NCBI GenBank assembly: GCA_947243845.1
Contig: CAMXIF010000007.1
Span: 62,001-126,000 of the forward strand
From: an uncultured bacterium
GTDB lineage: Bacteria; Bacillota; Clostridia; Lachnospirales; Lachnospiraceae
Reading direction: 5' to 3'
DNA: 64,000 bases
The stretch's first letter is position 1, and every line of letters starts with the position of its first letter. The notes under the pieces were generated by a model. It saw only the letters and a program-made list of their open reading frames with translations, ran no database searches and had not been told where the DNA came from. Shown piece after piece: positions 8,293 to 16,365 of this stretch. Made by a program: the position numbers and the translations under genes.

Positions 8293-8962
8293 AGCGTACC
8301 TGTTCCATACTTCCGTCCTTCATCCGGAATACATGGTCGGTCTCGTCCGCCACCCTCTGGTTATGGGTGATGACGATCACCGTGTACCCGTCCTCATGGG
8401 CCAGTTCCTTCAAAAGCGCCACCACATTTTCCTCATTCCCGGAATCCAAATTGCCGGTCGGTTCATCAGCCAGGATAATCTCGCCCCCTGCGGCGGCGGC
8501 CCGCGCGATAGCCACCCGCTGCTGCTCCCCGCCGCTCATCATCTTCGGGAACTGCCTGTATATCCTGGATTCCAGTCCCACCCGCTGCAAGAGCTTCTGG
8601 GCCTGCCTGGCCGCATCCTTTTTACGCATCTTCTTGAATTCCAGGGGCAGCATCACATTTTCCTGGGCTGTCAGAAGCGGAAACAAATGGAAAGCCTGAT
8701 ATATCACCGCCGCCCGGTTTAACCGGTAAGCGTCCCTATCCATACCGCTCAAGTCTTCCCCCTGCACATAGATCGTCCCCTCACAGGGCTGATCCAAGCC
8801 GGCCAGAAGAGAGATAAAAGTACTCTTACCGCTGCCTGATTCTCCCACGATTGCATAAAACTTTCCTTTTTCAAAAACGCAGCTGACATCCTTTACCGCT
8901 TCCACTTTCTGATATTTGCTCTGATAACTGTAAGATACATGTTCCGCACGCAATATTTCCAT
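8291..8962 (-). CDS. ABC transporter ATP-binding protein, MacB/LolD type
   Basis: 223 aa. Walker A GESGSGKST (near residues 40-48), Q-loop VIYQAFHLFP, signature MSGGEQQRVAIARA, Walker B IILADEPTGNLDS and switch histidine in VITHN are intact. It energises the two FtsX-type permeases flanking it: the HTH-permease fusion upstream (9004-10755) and the plain permease downstream (6355-8196), which together would form a heterodimeric transporter. Its TAG stop is embedded in the outer end of the repeat hairpin at 8269-8292. Confidence 0.92.
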   Translation of the reverse strand: MEILRAEHVSYSYQSKYQKVEAVKDVSCVFEKGKFYAIVGESGSGKSTFISLLAGLDQPCEGTIYVQGEDLSGMDRDAYRLNRAAVIYQAFHLFPLLTAQENVMLPLEFKKMRKKDAARQAQKLLQRVGLESRIYRQFPKMMSGGEQQRVAIARAAAAGGEIILADEPTGNLDSGNEENVVALLKELAHEDGYTVIVITHNQRVADETDHVFRMKDGSMEQVR

Positions 8963-9003
8963 TTTTCCTTGTCTCCTTTTCTGCTTAACTTACGCTTCAT
9001 GCG

Positions 9004-10755
9004 TTATCCTTCCACAAACAATGCTTCCATCACACTCACATCCATCAGTTTCCACAGGGCCAGACTGTTGCCCGCCATATAGCATATCCCCACCAGACCG
9101 CCGGCCAGCACAGAACTGCTTCCATAATTCCCCTGAATCAACACCGAAAGTACACTTCCCGCCACAACGCCTGTAATCACCAAAGTAAGCTGATCCACCC
9201 AAAAGATCCGGAAACACTTATGCCTGTTCAAACCGATGGAGCGCAGCAGCGCCATCTCATTTTTCCTGCTCTGCAACATCAGCAGCGTGATCAGGTATCC
9301 TACTCCCACAATCAATATGAGCAGAAAAGGGAAAAACGCCCTTACTGTGTCAATCACCTGCCGCAGATGCTCTGCCGTTCTGATAAAAGCCGCATCGTTG
9401 ACATTTAATGCCACACCATTCAAAGAATTGTCCTGATCAGTGGGCGACACACTCTGAAATCCCATGCCCTTCATTTCCTGCTTAAATTCATTCATATACA
9501 GAGCGTCTGCCAATACAAAGGAAGCCGAACTCGCAAAGAAGGGAATCCCCTCTTCGGCATAAGAATTCCTGACCGCATGAAAGGGAACAATCACATCAGG
9601 CGCCACCACAAACTGGTCGTTCCATTCACCCATCAGATCCACATACCCAGCAATCTCGTATTCCACCGTCTGCAAGGGGTTCATAAAAAGTTCGGCATTA
9701 CGCTCATTCTCCCGATAGTAGTACCATTGACAGAGTGTCACCTTATCCCCCAGTTTCCAGCCTTTCTTCTCAAAAAGCTGTTTGGACACAATACACTTCG
9801 CCGCCGTACCTTGCAGCATTGAGGCATTCTCCCCCGTGTTCCACACCACATCGCTCTCCTCGATACCGCCCAGAGCCTCGATGCAATTTACCCCTTCCAG
9901 AAACAAATTCAGCGTATGCCACTCACCAGGTATGACTTTATCAACGCCCGCTTTCAACCGCACATCCATTTGCAGTTTATCTACATAAGCAGAATCCAGG
10001 AGTCCCTGCACCAGTTGATCTTTGATAAAAATACCGGACTGCCTGCTGCCATCCGCTGTGGTAATATAGGCATTTACCGGAATCACTTTCGGCAGCATGG
10101 CAAGCTGCTGTTCATTATTTGCAATATTGGCCAGATACGTATGGAGCAAAAACACCACCAGCATATCCATGAGAATCGTCAAAAGGCTCTTCACCTTATG
10201 CCTGCCAATTTTCACTTCCTGTATGGTCTCGTTTTTCCACAAGAGATAGACCGCTCCGGCTCCGCATAAGATAATCAGAATCCCGGCCCACACATAGAAA
10301 AATACCGGGTTTTCATACCAGGCGCCGCCTTGGCTCTTCCAAAGGCCCTCCGAGACCACTCCGCTTTTTTGCCCGGCCAGATATCGGATGCCAACACAGA
10401 TCAGGTAGAAAATGCCGCAGGCACAGGCTCCTAAGAGCACCTTGACCTTCCACATCAGCCGCTTCCACTCCTCTTCCTGCCTGGACTGAGAGATAGTCTG
10501 CGACACAATCTCTTCCGCCTCCTGCCTGTCTATCTCAGGTTCCTCGGTTCTTTCACTCTGCATCAGCTCTAGGAGGCTCACTCCAAGACACTCCGCCAGC
10601 GGCTCCAATATTTTAATGTCCGGAAAACCGGCTCCGTTTTCCCATTTGGAAACGGCTTTGTCTGAAACATGAATCTGCTCCGCAAGCTGTTTCTGCGTCA
10701 GCCCTTTACCCTGCCTGGCCTCCCGTATGAATCTGCCGAATTTTATGTTGTCCAT
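9004..10755 (-). CDS. XRE helix-turn-helix domain fused to an FtsX-like ABC permease
   Basis: About 583 aa. Residues 5-62 form an XRE/Cro HTH (IREARQGKGLTQKQLAEQ, then VSDKAVSKWENG, the recognition-helix pattern). A charged linker follows, then three membrane segments (around residues 103-125, 143-167, 190-212), an extracytoplasmic domain of about 260 residues and a typical three-segment FtsX core at the C-terminus. The start at 10755 (MDNIKFGRF) has GGGGG 7 nt upstream; an in-frame ATG at 10767 lies in a palindrome. It is the first gene of the operon with the ATPase (8291-8962) and second permease. It would be a membrane-tethered DNA-binding transporter subunit, perhaps linking transport state to transcription; that is inference. 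Confidence 0.88.
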   Translation of the reverse strand: MDNIKFGRFIREARQGKGLTQKQLAEQIHVSDKAVSKWENGAGFPDIKILEPLAECLGVSLLELMQSERTEEPEIDRQEAEEIVSQTISQSRQEEEWKRLMWKVKVLLGACACGIFYLICVGIRYLAGQKSGVVSEGLWKSQGGAWYENPVFFYVWAGILIILCGAGAVYLLWKNETIQEVKIGRHKVKSLLTILMDMLVVFLLHTYLANIANNEQQLAMLPKVIPVNAYITTADGSRQSGIFIKDQLVQGLLDSAYVDKLQMDVRLKAGVDKVIPGEWHTLNLFLEGVNCIEALGGIEESDVVWNTGENASMLQGTAAKCIVSKQLFEKKGWKLGDKVTLCQWYYYRENERNAELFMNPLQTVEYEIAGYVDLMGEWNDQFVVAPDVIVPFHAVRNSYAEEGIPFFASSASFVLADALYMNEFKQEMKGMGFQSVSPTDQDNSLNGVALNVNDAAFIRTAEHLRQVIDTVRAFFPFLLILIVGVGYLITLLMLQSRKNEMALLRSIGLNRHKCFRIFWVDQLTLVITGVVAGSVLSVLIQGNYGSSSVLAGGLVGICYMAGNSLALWKLMDVSVMEALFVEG

Positions 10756-10767
10756 GCTAACCCCCAT

Positions 10768-10786
10768 GATTCCGCTTTGTGGAATC
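10768..10786. promoter_or_regulatory. Inverted repeat just upstream of the HTH-permease gene
   Basis: GATTCC-GCTTTGT-GGAATC has perfect 6-bp arms. It lies between the flavodoxin-like gene's stop and the HTH-permease start and touches the alternative ATG at 10767. Its size and place suit an autoregulatory XRE operator, but no consensus for this regulator is known. Confidence 0.4.
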
Positions 10787-11389
10787 TCAACGCCTCATAT
10801 CAAGGCAGCTTCTGCCTGTACTTTCTTTTATACGCCAATAATATAAAAAGAGCAATCTACGAATTGTAGACTGCCCTGAAACACCAGGGGGTATGCATTT
10901 TGCAAGCCCGATACTGCTAAGCCATTCCGATACGCCGTCTTGCGCACTGTCTGCCGAGGAATCGTTGATATAAAGACCGTCAAGCACCATGGCGCCCGCT
11001 TCCAGTTCGGCAATCGTTCCCGGCGTTCCCGACAGACCACTGCCGCCGCTGGTACAGAACGGTGCGATGGTCTTTCCTCCCAAATCATAAGTATCAAAAA
11101 ACGTATATAGAATCCGCGGCATATCGCCCCACCATATCGGATAGCCCACATAGACAACATCATACTGCTCAAAATCCGTTATACTGCCCTGTATGGCAGG
11201 ACGGGCATCCGGGTCATTCTGTTCCATCGTGGCACGTGTGTTGCGGTCATTATAGTTCAAATCCTCGTCCGTATAAGGCTGCTCCGGCTCAGTGCTGCGT
11301 GATGATCCTCCCACCTCCCTTCCGCTGCCACAGGCAGCAAGGCTCGATATGATTGCAAGCGTTATTAGAACCATTAATAATTTTTTCAT
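10787..11389 (-). CDS. Flavodoxin-like lipoprotein, degenerate at both ends
   Basis: 200 aa. The signal peptide has a lipobox (SSLAAC, Cys20). The body matches flavodoxin-family proteins from EQPYTDEDLNYND through VVYVGYPIWWGDMPR, PFCTSGGSGLSG and the C-terminal EWLSSIGL. The first beta strand and phosphate-binding loop expected before PYTDEDLNY (the 'LVVYFSxTGxT' block) are absent: only about 15 linker residues separate the lipobox cysteine from that point. The last 36 residues (after GLAK) run straight through the gene's own terminator hairpin, implying loss of the original stop. AAGGAG precedes the ATG. Probably a decaying copy; FMN binding is doubtful. Confidence 0.75.
   Translation of the reverse strand: MKKLLMVLITLAIISSLAACGSGREVGGSSRSTEPEQPYTDEDLNYNDRNTRATMEQNDPDARPAIQGSITDFEQYDVVYVGYPIWWGDMPRILYTFFDTYDLGGKTIAPFCTSGGSGLSGTPGTIAELEAGAMVLDGLYINDSSADSAQDGVSEWLSSIGLAKCIPPGVSGQSTIRRLLFLYYWRIKESTGRSCLDMRR
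10845..10874 (-). terminator. Rho-independent terminator inside the 3' end of the flavodoxin-like frame
   Basis: On the minus strand GCAGTCTAC-AATTC-GTAGATTGC (10874-10852) is followed by TCTTTTT. It lies upstream of the frame's TAG stop, within its last codons, supporting an original stop further upstream. Confidence 0.7.
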
Positions 11390-11494
11390 TATAATTCTCC
11401 TTCTTACTTTTATTTAACATATAGATGACCAGTGCTTTCTTCTAAATCCGAGTCCTCTTTCTTCTCTCGCAATATTCCAATCCGGTCATCCCTT

Positions 11495-11534
11495 CATAAA
11501 AAATATAGATGCTCCATACCGGAACATCTATATT
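11495..11534 (-). terminator. Rho-independent terminator after the BASS transporter gene
   Basis: AATATAGATG pairs with CATCTATATT (11502-11511 with 11525-11534), with TCC/GGA inside; on the minus strand it runs into TTTTTTATG. It lies 67 bp past the transporter's stop codon. Confidence 0.75.
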
Positions 11535-11601
11535 GTAAATCCACCTATTTATAATGTCTAATACCTATGTTGCATCACCTGAATTCCACCGATTGTCAGT
11601 T

Positions 11602-12555
11602 TCACGCTTCATCGCTCCACCTGTTATAAATGTTCGCCAAAATTGCTCCGGATATATTATGCCATACCGAGAAGATCGCACCGGGCACTGTTGCCATTGC
11701 CAGATCCGGAAATGCTGAGCCGGCAAGACTGGTAGCCAATCCGGAGTTCTGCATACCGATCTCCACCGACAATGCCTTTGTCTTTGCCACATTGAGTTTT
11801 AACAGTTTGCCCAGGCCGAATCCGCACGCATATCCAAGCAGGTTATGTAAGATAACAACTGCAAATACCACGATTCCTGTGGAGAATATCTTCTCTGCGT
11901 TATGGGATACCACAGATGCAACGATCATGCAGATTGCAATTACCGAAACTGTCGGCAGGATTGTAACCAGTTTTTCCGTAACTTTGCCAAACAGCTTATT
12001 GATGATAAATCCGAGTGCAATCGGAATGATTACGACTTTGATAATAGAAAGAAACATATTCATAGGATCAACCGTTACAGTCGTTCTCAGTAACAACCAG
12101 GTAATGGCCGGTGTAAGCAAAGGCGCCAAAATCGTATTGACACTGGTCATCCCCACAGACAACGCCACATCACCCTTGGACATATATGTAATCACGTTGC
12201 TGGATGTGCCGCCCGGGCAGGTTCCTACAAGAATCACGCCTGCAAGCAGCGCTGCATCCAGTCCAAAAACCTTTCCCAAAGCAAATGCCAGAAGCGGCAT
12301 GATCGTAAACTGTGCTAAACATCCAATGATAATATCTTTCGGTCTGGTAAATACGAGCTTAAAATCCTCTAGTTTTAGAGTAAGCCCCATACCGAACATA
12401 ACGATCATCAGCAGATAATTTACCCAGCCTGTCTGAATCCATGTACACGTAACCGGCGCAAATAATGCCAATGCTGCAATTACAAGCACAATAAGCGCCA
12501 TAAACTTTCCAAAAAAATTACTGATTGTTTCTAATACTTTCATCTCCTCATCCAT
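11602..12555 (-). CDS. Bile acid:sodium symporter (BASS) family transporter
   Basis: 317 aa with about nine or ten hydrophobic helices from residue 18 onward. Family signatures include LVGTCPGGTSSNVITY (around residues 108-123) and the sodium-site segment VEIGMQNSGLATSLA (around 262-276). BASS proteins import organic anions with sodium; bacterial members also carry pantoate or 2-oxoacids, so bile acid is not assured. GGAAAGGA directly precedes the ATG at 12555, and an alternative ATG is at 12540. It stands alone, with its own terminator. Confidence 0.9.
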   Translation of the reverse strand: MDEEMKVLETISNFFGKFMALIVLVIAALALFAPVTCTWIQTGWVNYLLMIVMFGMGLTLKLEDFKLVFTRPKDIIIGCLAQFTIMPLLAFALGKVFGLDAALLAGVILVGTCPGGTSSNVITYMSKGDVALSVGMTSVNTILAPLLTPAITWLLLRTTVTVDPMNMFLSIIKVVIIPIALGFIINKLFGKVTEKLVTILPTVSVIAICMIVASVVSHNAEKIFSTGIVVFAVVILHNLLGYACGFGLGKLLKLNVAKTKALSVEIGMQNSGLATSLAGSAFPDLAMATVPGAIFSVWHNISGAILANIYNRWSDEA

Positions 12556-12689
12556 TCCTTTCCTTTTCTCATCGTCCTATTACACAAAACATTACAGTGA
12601 TTACAGCACCTATCATCCCCCTTCTTTCGCATAGCATCATGCTCCCCTGGTCAAAGTTGTACCCTCAGTTCTATCCAGTCACCGTTTCT

Positions 12690-13133
12690 CTATCCATTAA
12701 ACGCCGTGATATTGGCTTCATTCAAAGTAAAGTCATAATAATTTAGATCCTCACGCTTCGTCCAGCCAATCTGCTTCCAGAACGCATTACCCACATCATT
12801 CTTCGTGAAGGCAATCAAGGATACCTTATTGATCTGCTCCGCCCTGAGCGCCTCCATGCAAAAGACCACCATCGCCTTGCCAATGCCACGCATACGGTAT
12901 TCTTCCGCCACACACACATGATACAGACATCCCCGCCTGCCATCATGTCCGCAAAGAATCGCTCCCACGATTCTGCCGTCTTCCACTGCCACCACGCTGG
13001 TATCGGGATTGCGCATAAGGAAACGCGACACCCCCTCTCTGGAATCATCCAAACTCCGGATGGCAAATCCCTTGATCGACATCCACAGCGCTTTCACTCC
13101 ATCATAATCTTCTATCGTCATCCTGCGTATCAT
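12690..13133 (-). CDS. GNAT-family N-acetyltransferase
   Basis: 147 aa single GNAT domain. Motif A is CLYHVCVAEEYRMRGIGKAMV, holding the acetyl-CoA pyrophosphate loop R-M-R-G-I-G-K; the C-terminal segment NDVGNAFWKQIGWTKREDL is typical of motif B. GGAAAGGTG precedes the ATG. The substrate is unknown. It stands between the BASS gene and the ProX-type gene on the same strand, with more than 100 bp on each side. Confidence 0.88.
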   Translation of the reverse strand: MIRRMTIEDYDGVKALWMSIKGFAIRSLDDSREGVSRFLMRNPDTSVVAVEDGRIVGAILCGHDGRRGCLYHVCVAEEYRMRGIGKAMVVFCMEALRAEQINKVSLIAFTKNDVGNAFWKQIGWTKREDLNYYDFTLNEANITAFNG

Positions 13134-13263
13134 ATGCTGTCACCTTTCCAATCTCTGTCCCTTTAGGCAATGGCAAACGAGGTAATTTGTGTACTTTCAA
13201 CAATCATGAAAGAATTACACAAACGCCTACTCTACGGGCCTCTTCGTTTCTTGGTATATCTTC

Positions 13264-13851
13264 TCACTCACCCAAAAGCGTTACTGCCGTATAATCATGC
13301 TTTACATAGGGAAGAAATTTCTCCAGAATATCTTTGGTACGAATCTTCAGACTGGAAGTATTCACACAAGGATGACATCCCACAAACTCATCTGCCAGGA
13401 TATCCCTGTCAATCAGAAGCCGCACCCGGTTATCCTGATCATTCATCAGACCCATCACACTCACAGAACCAGGTGTGATATCCAGAAACGCCTCCATATA
13501 CTCTGCGCCCGCAAAGGAAAGCCTCGCACTGCCAATCTGGCTGGAAAGCTCTTTGGTCTTAAACTTTTTCGTACCGGGCATCATCAGCATATAGAAGTCT
13601 GTCTTCTGGGAATTGCACAGGAAAAGATTCTTGCAGATATGGATGCCCAGCTTACTGTCTACATCATGACAGTCCTCCACAGTAGCCGTTACCCCATGAT
13701 CCAAGCGCAGATAAGGGATATCCAACTTCTCAAGCGTATCATAAACAGCTATCTCTTTCAAAAGTCTACCATTGGGTGAGGGTTTTATGTCAACTGGCAC
13801 AACTGCCATGTCCCGCTGCTCTGCATGTATGATATCTTCCTGTGTATCCAT
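13264..13851 (-). CDS. ProX/YbaK-type prolyl-tRNA deacylase
   Basis: About 195 aa, an aminoacyl-tRNA editing (YbaK/ProX) domain of full length. Visible family blocks: VYDTLEKLDIPYLRLDHG near the N-terminus, KNLFLCNSQKTDFYMLMMPG in the middle, and GSVSVMGLMNDQDNRVRLLID with GCHPCVNTSSLKIRTKDIL at the end. Proteins of this type remove alanine mischarged on tRNA-Pro. The start is placed at 13851 (MDTQEDII), with GAGGAG 7-8 nt upstream. It follows the dCMP deaminase by 29 nt on the same strand, so the two are probably co-transcribed. Confidence 0.85.
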   Translation of the reverse strand: MDTQEDIIHAEQRDMAVVPVDIKPSPNGRLLKEIAVYDTLEKLDIPYLRLDHGVTATVEDCHDVDSKLGIHICKNLFLCNSQKTDFYMLMMPGTKKFKTKELSSQIGSARLSFAGAEYMEAFLDITPGSVSVMGLMNDQDNRVRLLIDRDILADEFVGCHPCVNTSSLKIRTKDILEKFLPYVKHDYTAVTLLGE

Positions 13852-13880
13852 CTTTCTGCTCCTCATTTCCACGTATAAAT

Positions 13881-14369
13881 TTAATATCCAAAAGTCCCCT
13901 CCAGAGACTCATCCTCATCAATCCACTGCTGTACCGGAATCGCCCGATACTCCGTATCCGTATCCCTGACATACAAGGTCTCAATCCCCGCGTTGATAAT
14001 CTGGCGTTTGCACATGGAACAGCTGCAGGAGTTCTTCACATATTCCCCGGTATCCGCTTCCACACCTGTCAGGTACATAGCGCTGCCAATCATCTTATCC
14101 CGGGAAGCGCTGATGATCGCATTGGTCTCCGCATGAACACTGCGGCACAGTTCATATCGCTCACCTCTGGGAACGGCCAGCTTCGTGCGGATACACTCCC
14201 CCACATCAGTACAGTTCTTCCTTCCCCTGGGCGCTCCCACATACCCCGTGGCAATCACCTCGTCATTCTTCACGATAACCGCCCCGTAATGCCTGCGCAG
14301 ACAGGTAGAACGCTGCGCCACCATCTTAGCCAAATCCAGATAATAATTTACCTTATCTCTTCTTTCCAT
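13881..14369 (-). CDS. Deoxycytidylate (dCMP) deaminase family protein
   Basis: 162 aa zinc deaminase. The catalytic zinc site is H-A-E (VHAETNAII, around residues 79-86) with cysteines in CSCSMCKRQI (around 114-123). CLRRHYGAVIV and IATGYVGAPRG match the ComEB/dCMP deaminase subgroup, which makes dUMP for thymidylate synthesis. AAGGAAGGGAG precedes the ATG. Its upstream neighbour is argC (same strand) across a double-hairpin structure; downstream is the ProX-type gene. ComEB is a possible name, but no competence genes are nearby. Confidence 0.88.
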   Translation of the reverse strand: MERRDKVNYYLDLAKMVAQRSTCLRRHYGAVIVKNDEVIATGYVGAPRGRKNCTDVGECIRTKLAVPRGERYELCRSVHAETNAIISASRDKMIGSAMYLTGVEADTGEYVKNSCSCSMCKRQIINAGIETLYVRDTDTEYRAIPVQQWIDEDESLEGTFGY

Positions 14370-14408
14370 CCCTATCTCCCTTCCTTAAATAGCCCATCCC
14401 AACACCCC

Positions 14409-14499
14409 GGAAGAATTATGCCGCAGCCGGCATTCTTCCCGACATAACTCAGTGATATTTAGGGTATGTATTTCATACCTCTGGCATCACTTTATGTCG
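14409..14499. repeat. Double hairpin after argC, possible third copy of the repeat family
   Basis: Hairpin 1 is GGAAGAAT...ATTCTTCC with GCCG/CGGC inside (14409-14439). Hairpin 2 runs from CGACATAA (14440-14447) to TTATGTCG (14492-14499), with GTGAT/ATCAC and AGGTATG-type pairing inside. The order, stop codon then long variable hairpin then GAATGCC-type hairpin, matches the copies at 8241 and 52778. The sequence is more diverged and there is no clear U-run. Confidence 0.5.
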
Positions 14500-14502
14500 T
14501 TG

Positions 14503-15570
14503 TTACGGGAACATCGGCACCAAATCCAGACCCTCGCTCTCCTTCAGTCCAAACATCAGGTTCATGTTCTGTACTGCCTGCCCGGCCGCCCCTTTGACCA
14601 GATTGTCCAGAGCGCCCATCATGATCACCCTGCCTGTACGCTCATCGATCACAAAATTAATGTCCACGTAATTACTGCCTTCTACCCACTTTGTCTCCGG
14701 ACATACACCCTTTTCCAAAACACGGATGAATTTTTCCTTCCGATAATACTTCTCATACACGGCCTTTACTTCCTCATAGGAAGGCAGACCTGTCTGTCCA
14801 TCCGCATTCTTTACCGGCAGAAGTTTTGCGTAGGCCGTCACCAGGATGCCTCTGTTCATAGGTACCAGATGGGGTGTAAAATTCAGCATAATCTCTTTCC
14901 CTGCCGCATATCCAAGCTGTTCCTCAATCTCCGGCGTATGTCTGTGGTTCGTCACGCCATAAGCCTTGATATTCTCGTTCACCTCGCAGTAGAGATTCGG
15001 CACCTTTGCCCCGCGTCCTGCCCCGGATGTTCCGCTCTTGGCATCTATGATCAATGTCTCCGTGTCTATCAGCCCCTCTTTTACCAGCGGATAGGCTGTG
15101 AGAATGGAACAGGTAGTATAACAGCCCGGATTGGCCACCAGGCGGGCCTCTTTCACATCCTCCCTGTTGATCTCGCACAGCCCGTAGACTGCTTCTGCTA
15201 TGTACTGGGGCGACTTATGCTCAATGCCGTACCACTTTTCATAAGTAGAAACATCCTTGATACGGAAGTCGGCGCTCAAATCCACCACCTTTACCTTGGA
15301 GAGAATATCCTCATTCATCATGGAAGCGCAGAAGCCCTGGGGCGTAGCCGTAAAGATCACATCCACCTGCTTTGCCAGTTCTTCCATATTATCGTCCATG
15401 CACTTTGCATCCACAATCTGAAACATATTCTGATACACCTGCGCATACTTCTGGTCGATATAACTGCGCGATCCGTACCAGACTACCTCCACCTTGCTGT
15501 GGGCCGTTAGAATCCTCACCAGTTCGCCGCCCGCATATCCTGTTGCTCCTATGATTCCTGCTTTTATCAT
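14503..15570 (-). CDS. argC: N-acetyl-gamma-glutamyl-phosphate reductase
   Basis: 355 aa. NADP-binding GATGYAGGELVRIL at the N-terminus, catalytic cysteine in VANPGCYTT (near residue 149) and the conserved histidine region GVTNHRHTPEIEQ-like (YGVTNHRHTPEIEEQLG). It reduces N-acetylglutamyl phosphate to the semialdehyde, the third step of arginine synthesis. The start at 15570 (MIKAGIIGATG) has GGAGGA 5 nt upstream; a longer frame is not supported. An ARG-box-like palindrome lies about 90 bp upstream, and argG is divergent beyond a small gene, so joint ArgR control is likely. Confidence 0.96.
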   Translation of the reverse strand: MIKAGIIGATGYAGGELVRILTAHSKVEVVWYGSRSYIDQKYAQVYQNMFQIVDAKCMDDNMEELAKQVDVIFTATPQGFCASMMNEDILSKVKVVDLSADFRIKDVSTYEKWYGIEHKSPQYIAEAVYGLCEINREDVKEARLVANPGCYTTCSILTAYPLVKEGLIDTETLIIDAKSGTSGAGRGAKVPNLYCEVNENIKAYGVTNHRHTPEIEEQLGYAAGKEIMLNFTPHLVPMNRGILVTAYAKLLPVKNADGQTGLPSYEEVKAVYEKYYRKEKFIRVLEKGVCPETKWVEGSNYVDINFVIDERTGRVIMMGALDNLVKGAAGQAVQNMNLMFGLKESEGLDLVPMFP

Positions 15571-15655
15571 TTTTCCTCCATTCTGGCACTTCCTCTTTGC
15601 TCCATATTCGTTCAACAAATATCCTGCCTTGCAGGAACATTCCCAATCACTGGGG

Positions 15656-15671
15656 ATTGTATATTTACATC
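15656..15671. promoter_or_regulatory. ARG-box-like site upstream of argC
   Basis: ATTGTATATTTACATC (TGTA-N4-TACA core) closely resembles ATTGTATAACTATACATC at 16135-16152 upstream of argG. Both have the form of ArgR/AhrC half-site pairs. No argR gene is in the window. Confidence 0.5.
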
Positions 15672-15731
15672 CTGTCATGGTATCAAAATCACCTGTCTAA
15701 AAAAAGCAATGATTGGCAAAATATTAATTTA

Positions 15732-15983
15732 TCACAAAGTGTGATTCTGCTTTTCACATATTTCACACATCCCCAATTCATTGACTTTCATGGGTCTAAA
15801 ATATTTCCTGATATATCGAGCCGAGGCAGTCGTATATTCGCCCTGTCCCCAATTTGCGGTTAATTCTTTTGGGAGATCCGGATTGTATCCTGTACTGCCA
15901 CAACAAATACATGTATTCATCCATTTCTTCAACTTGGGAAACTGCCTGATATAATCCAGTCCCTCATTGTTACTGTATTTCAT
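15732..15983 (-). CDS. Small CxxC-type protein, function unknown
   Basis: 83 aa, not recognised as a named family. It carries two cysteine pairs, CICC (residues 25-28) and CEIC (around 74-77), that could bind one zinc or form a small ribbon; the middle is aromatic and basic (TASARYIRKYFRPMKV). AGGAG lies 6 nt before the ATG at 15983, and a consensus-like promoter (16051-16079) sits 60-90 bp upstream, so it is very probably expressed. It lies between argC and argG on argC's strand, and its promoter could also feed argC. Confidence 0.7.
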   Translation of the reverse strand: MKYSNNEGLDYIRQFPKLKKWMNTCICCGSTGYNPDLPKELTANWGQGEYTTASARYIRKYFRPMKVNELGMCEICEKQNHTL

Positions 15984-16050
15984 ATAATCTCCTGCTAATC
16001 CATTCCGAAATCAAATTTAAAATACCGTTCCATTTCTTTCACGCTACTTT

Positions 16051-16079
16051 AATATATCACGCCGGAAACCACTTGACAA
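16051..16079 (-). promoter_or_regulatory. SigA-type promoter for the CxxC protein gene (and perhaps argC)
   Basis: Minus strand TTGTCA (16079-16074), 17 bp, TATATT (16056-16051). Transcription would start near 16044. Confidence 0.65.
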
Positions 16080-16134
16080 TCACTACCGCTTTGCCTTCCC
16101 ACTTTCCTGTTCTTACCTGCCCTTTATGTCCTGC

Positions 16135-16233
16135 ATTGTATAACTATACATCATATATGCATAATATTCAACCTATTTTTGTTTTTATGCAGAAATATCA
16201 ATAATATTCATTTAAATATGCATAAATTTACAC
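16135..16233. promoter_or_regulatory. Cluster of ARG-box-like sites upstream of argG
   Basis: Three AT-rich palindrome-like sites are visible: ATTGTATAACTATACATC (16135-16152), TATGCATAATATTCAA (16156-16171) and AATATGCATAAATTTACAC (16215-16233), with half-sites TATGCAGAAATATCAA and AATATTCAT between them. The last one abuts the argG -35. This is how ArgR/AhrC repressors occupy biosynthetic promoters. The rest of the 15984-16350 intergenic region holds only the two promoters listed. Confidence 0.5.
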
Positions 16234-16262
16234 TTGCAATCTCTGTTATCTTGTTGTATATT
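16234..16262 (+). promoter_or_regulatory. SigA-type promoter of argG
   Basis: TTGCAA (16234-16239), 17 bp, TATATT (16257-16262). The leader is about 97 nt to the ATG at 16366. Confidence 0.65.
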
Positions 16263-16365
16263 GTTTTAAGGGCAAACGCGGCCGGTTGTTTTTCAGGCGG
16301 CGGTATGCATATGGCGAGTAACCAATATAACACTTTTATTACATATTTTAATGGAGGAAACTGAA

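Noticed and set aside
14370-14502. Simple terminator after argC
   Set aside because: Two strong hairpins exist but neither is followed by a U-run on argC's strand, so it was listed as a possible repeat-family copy instead.
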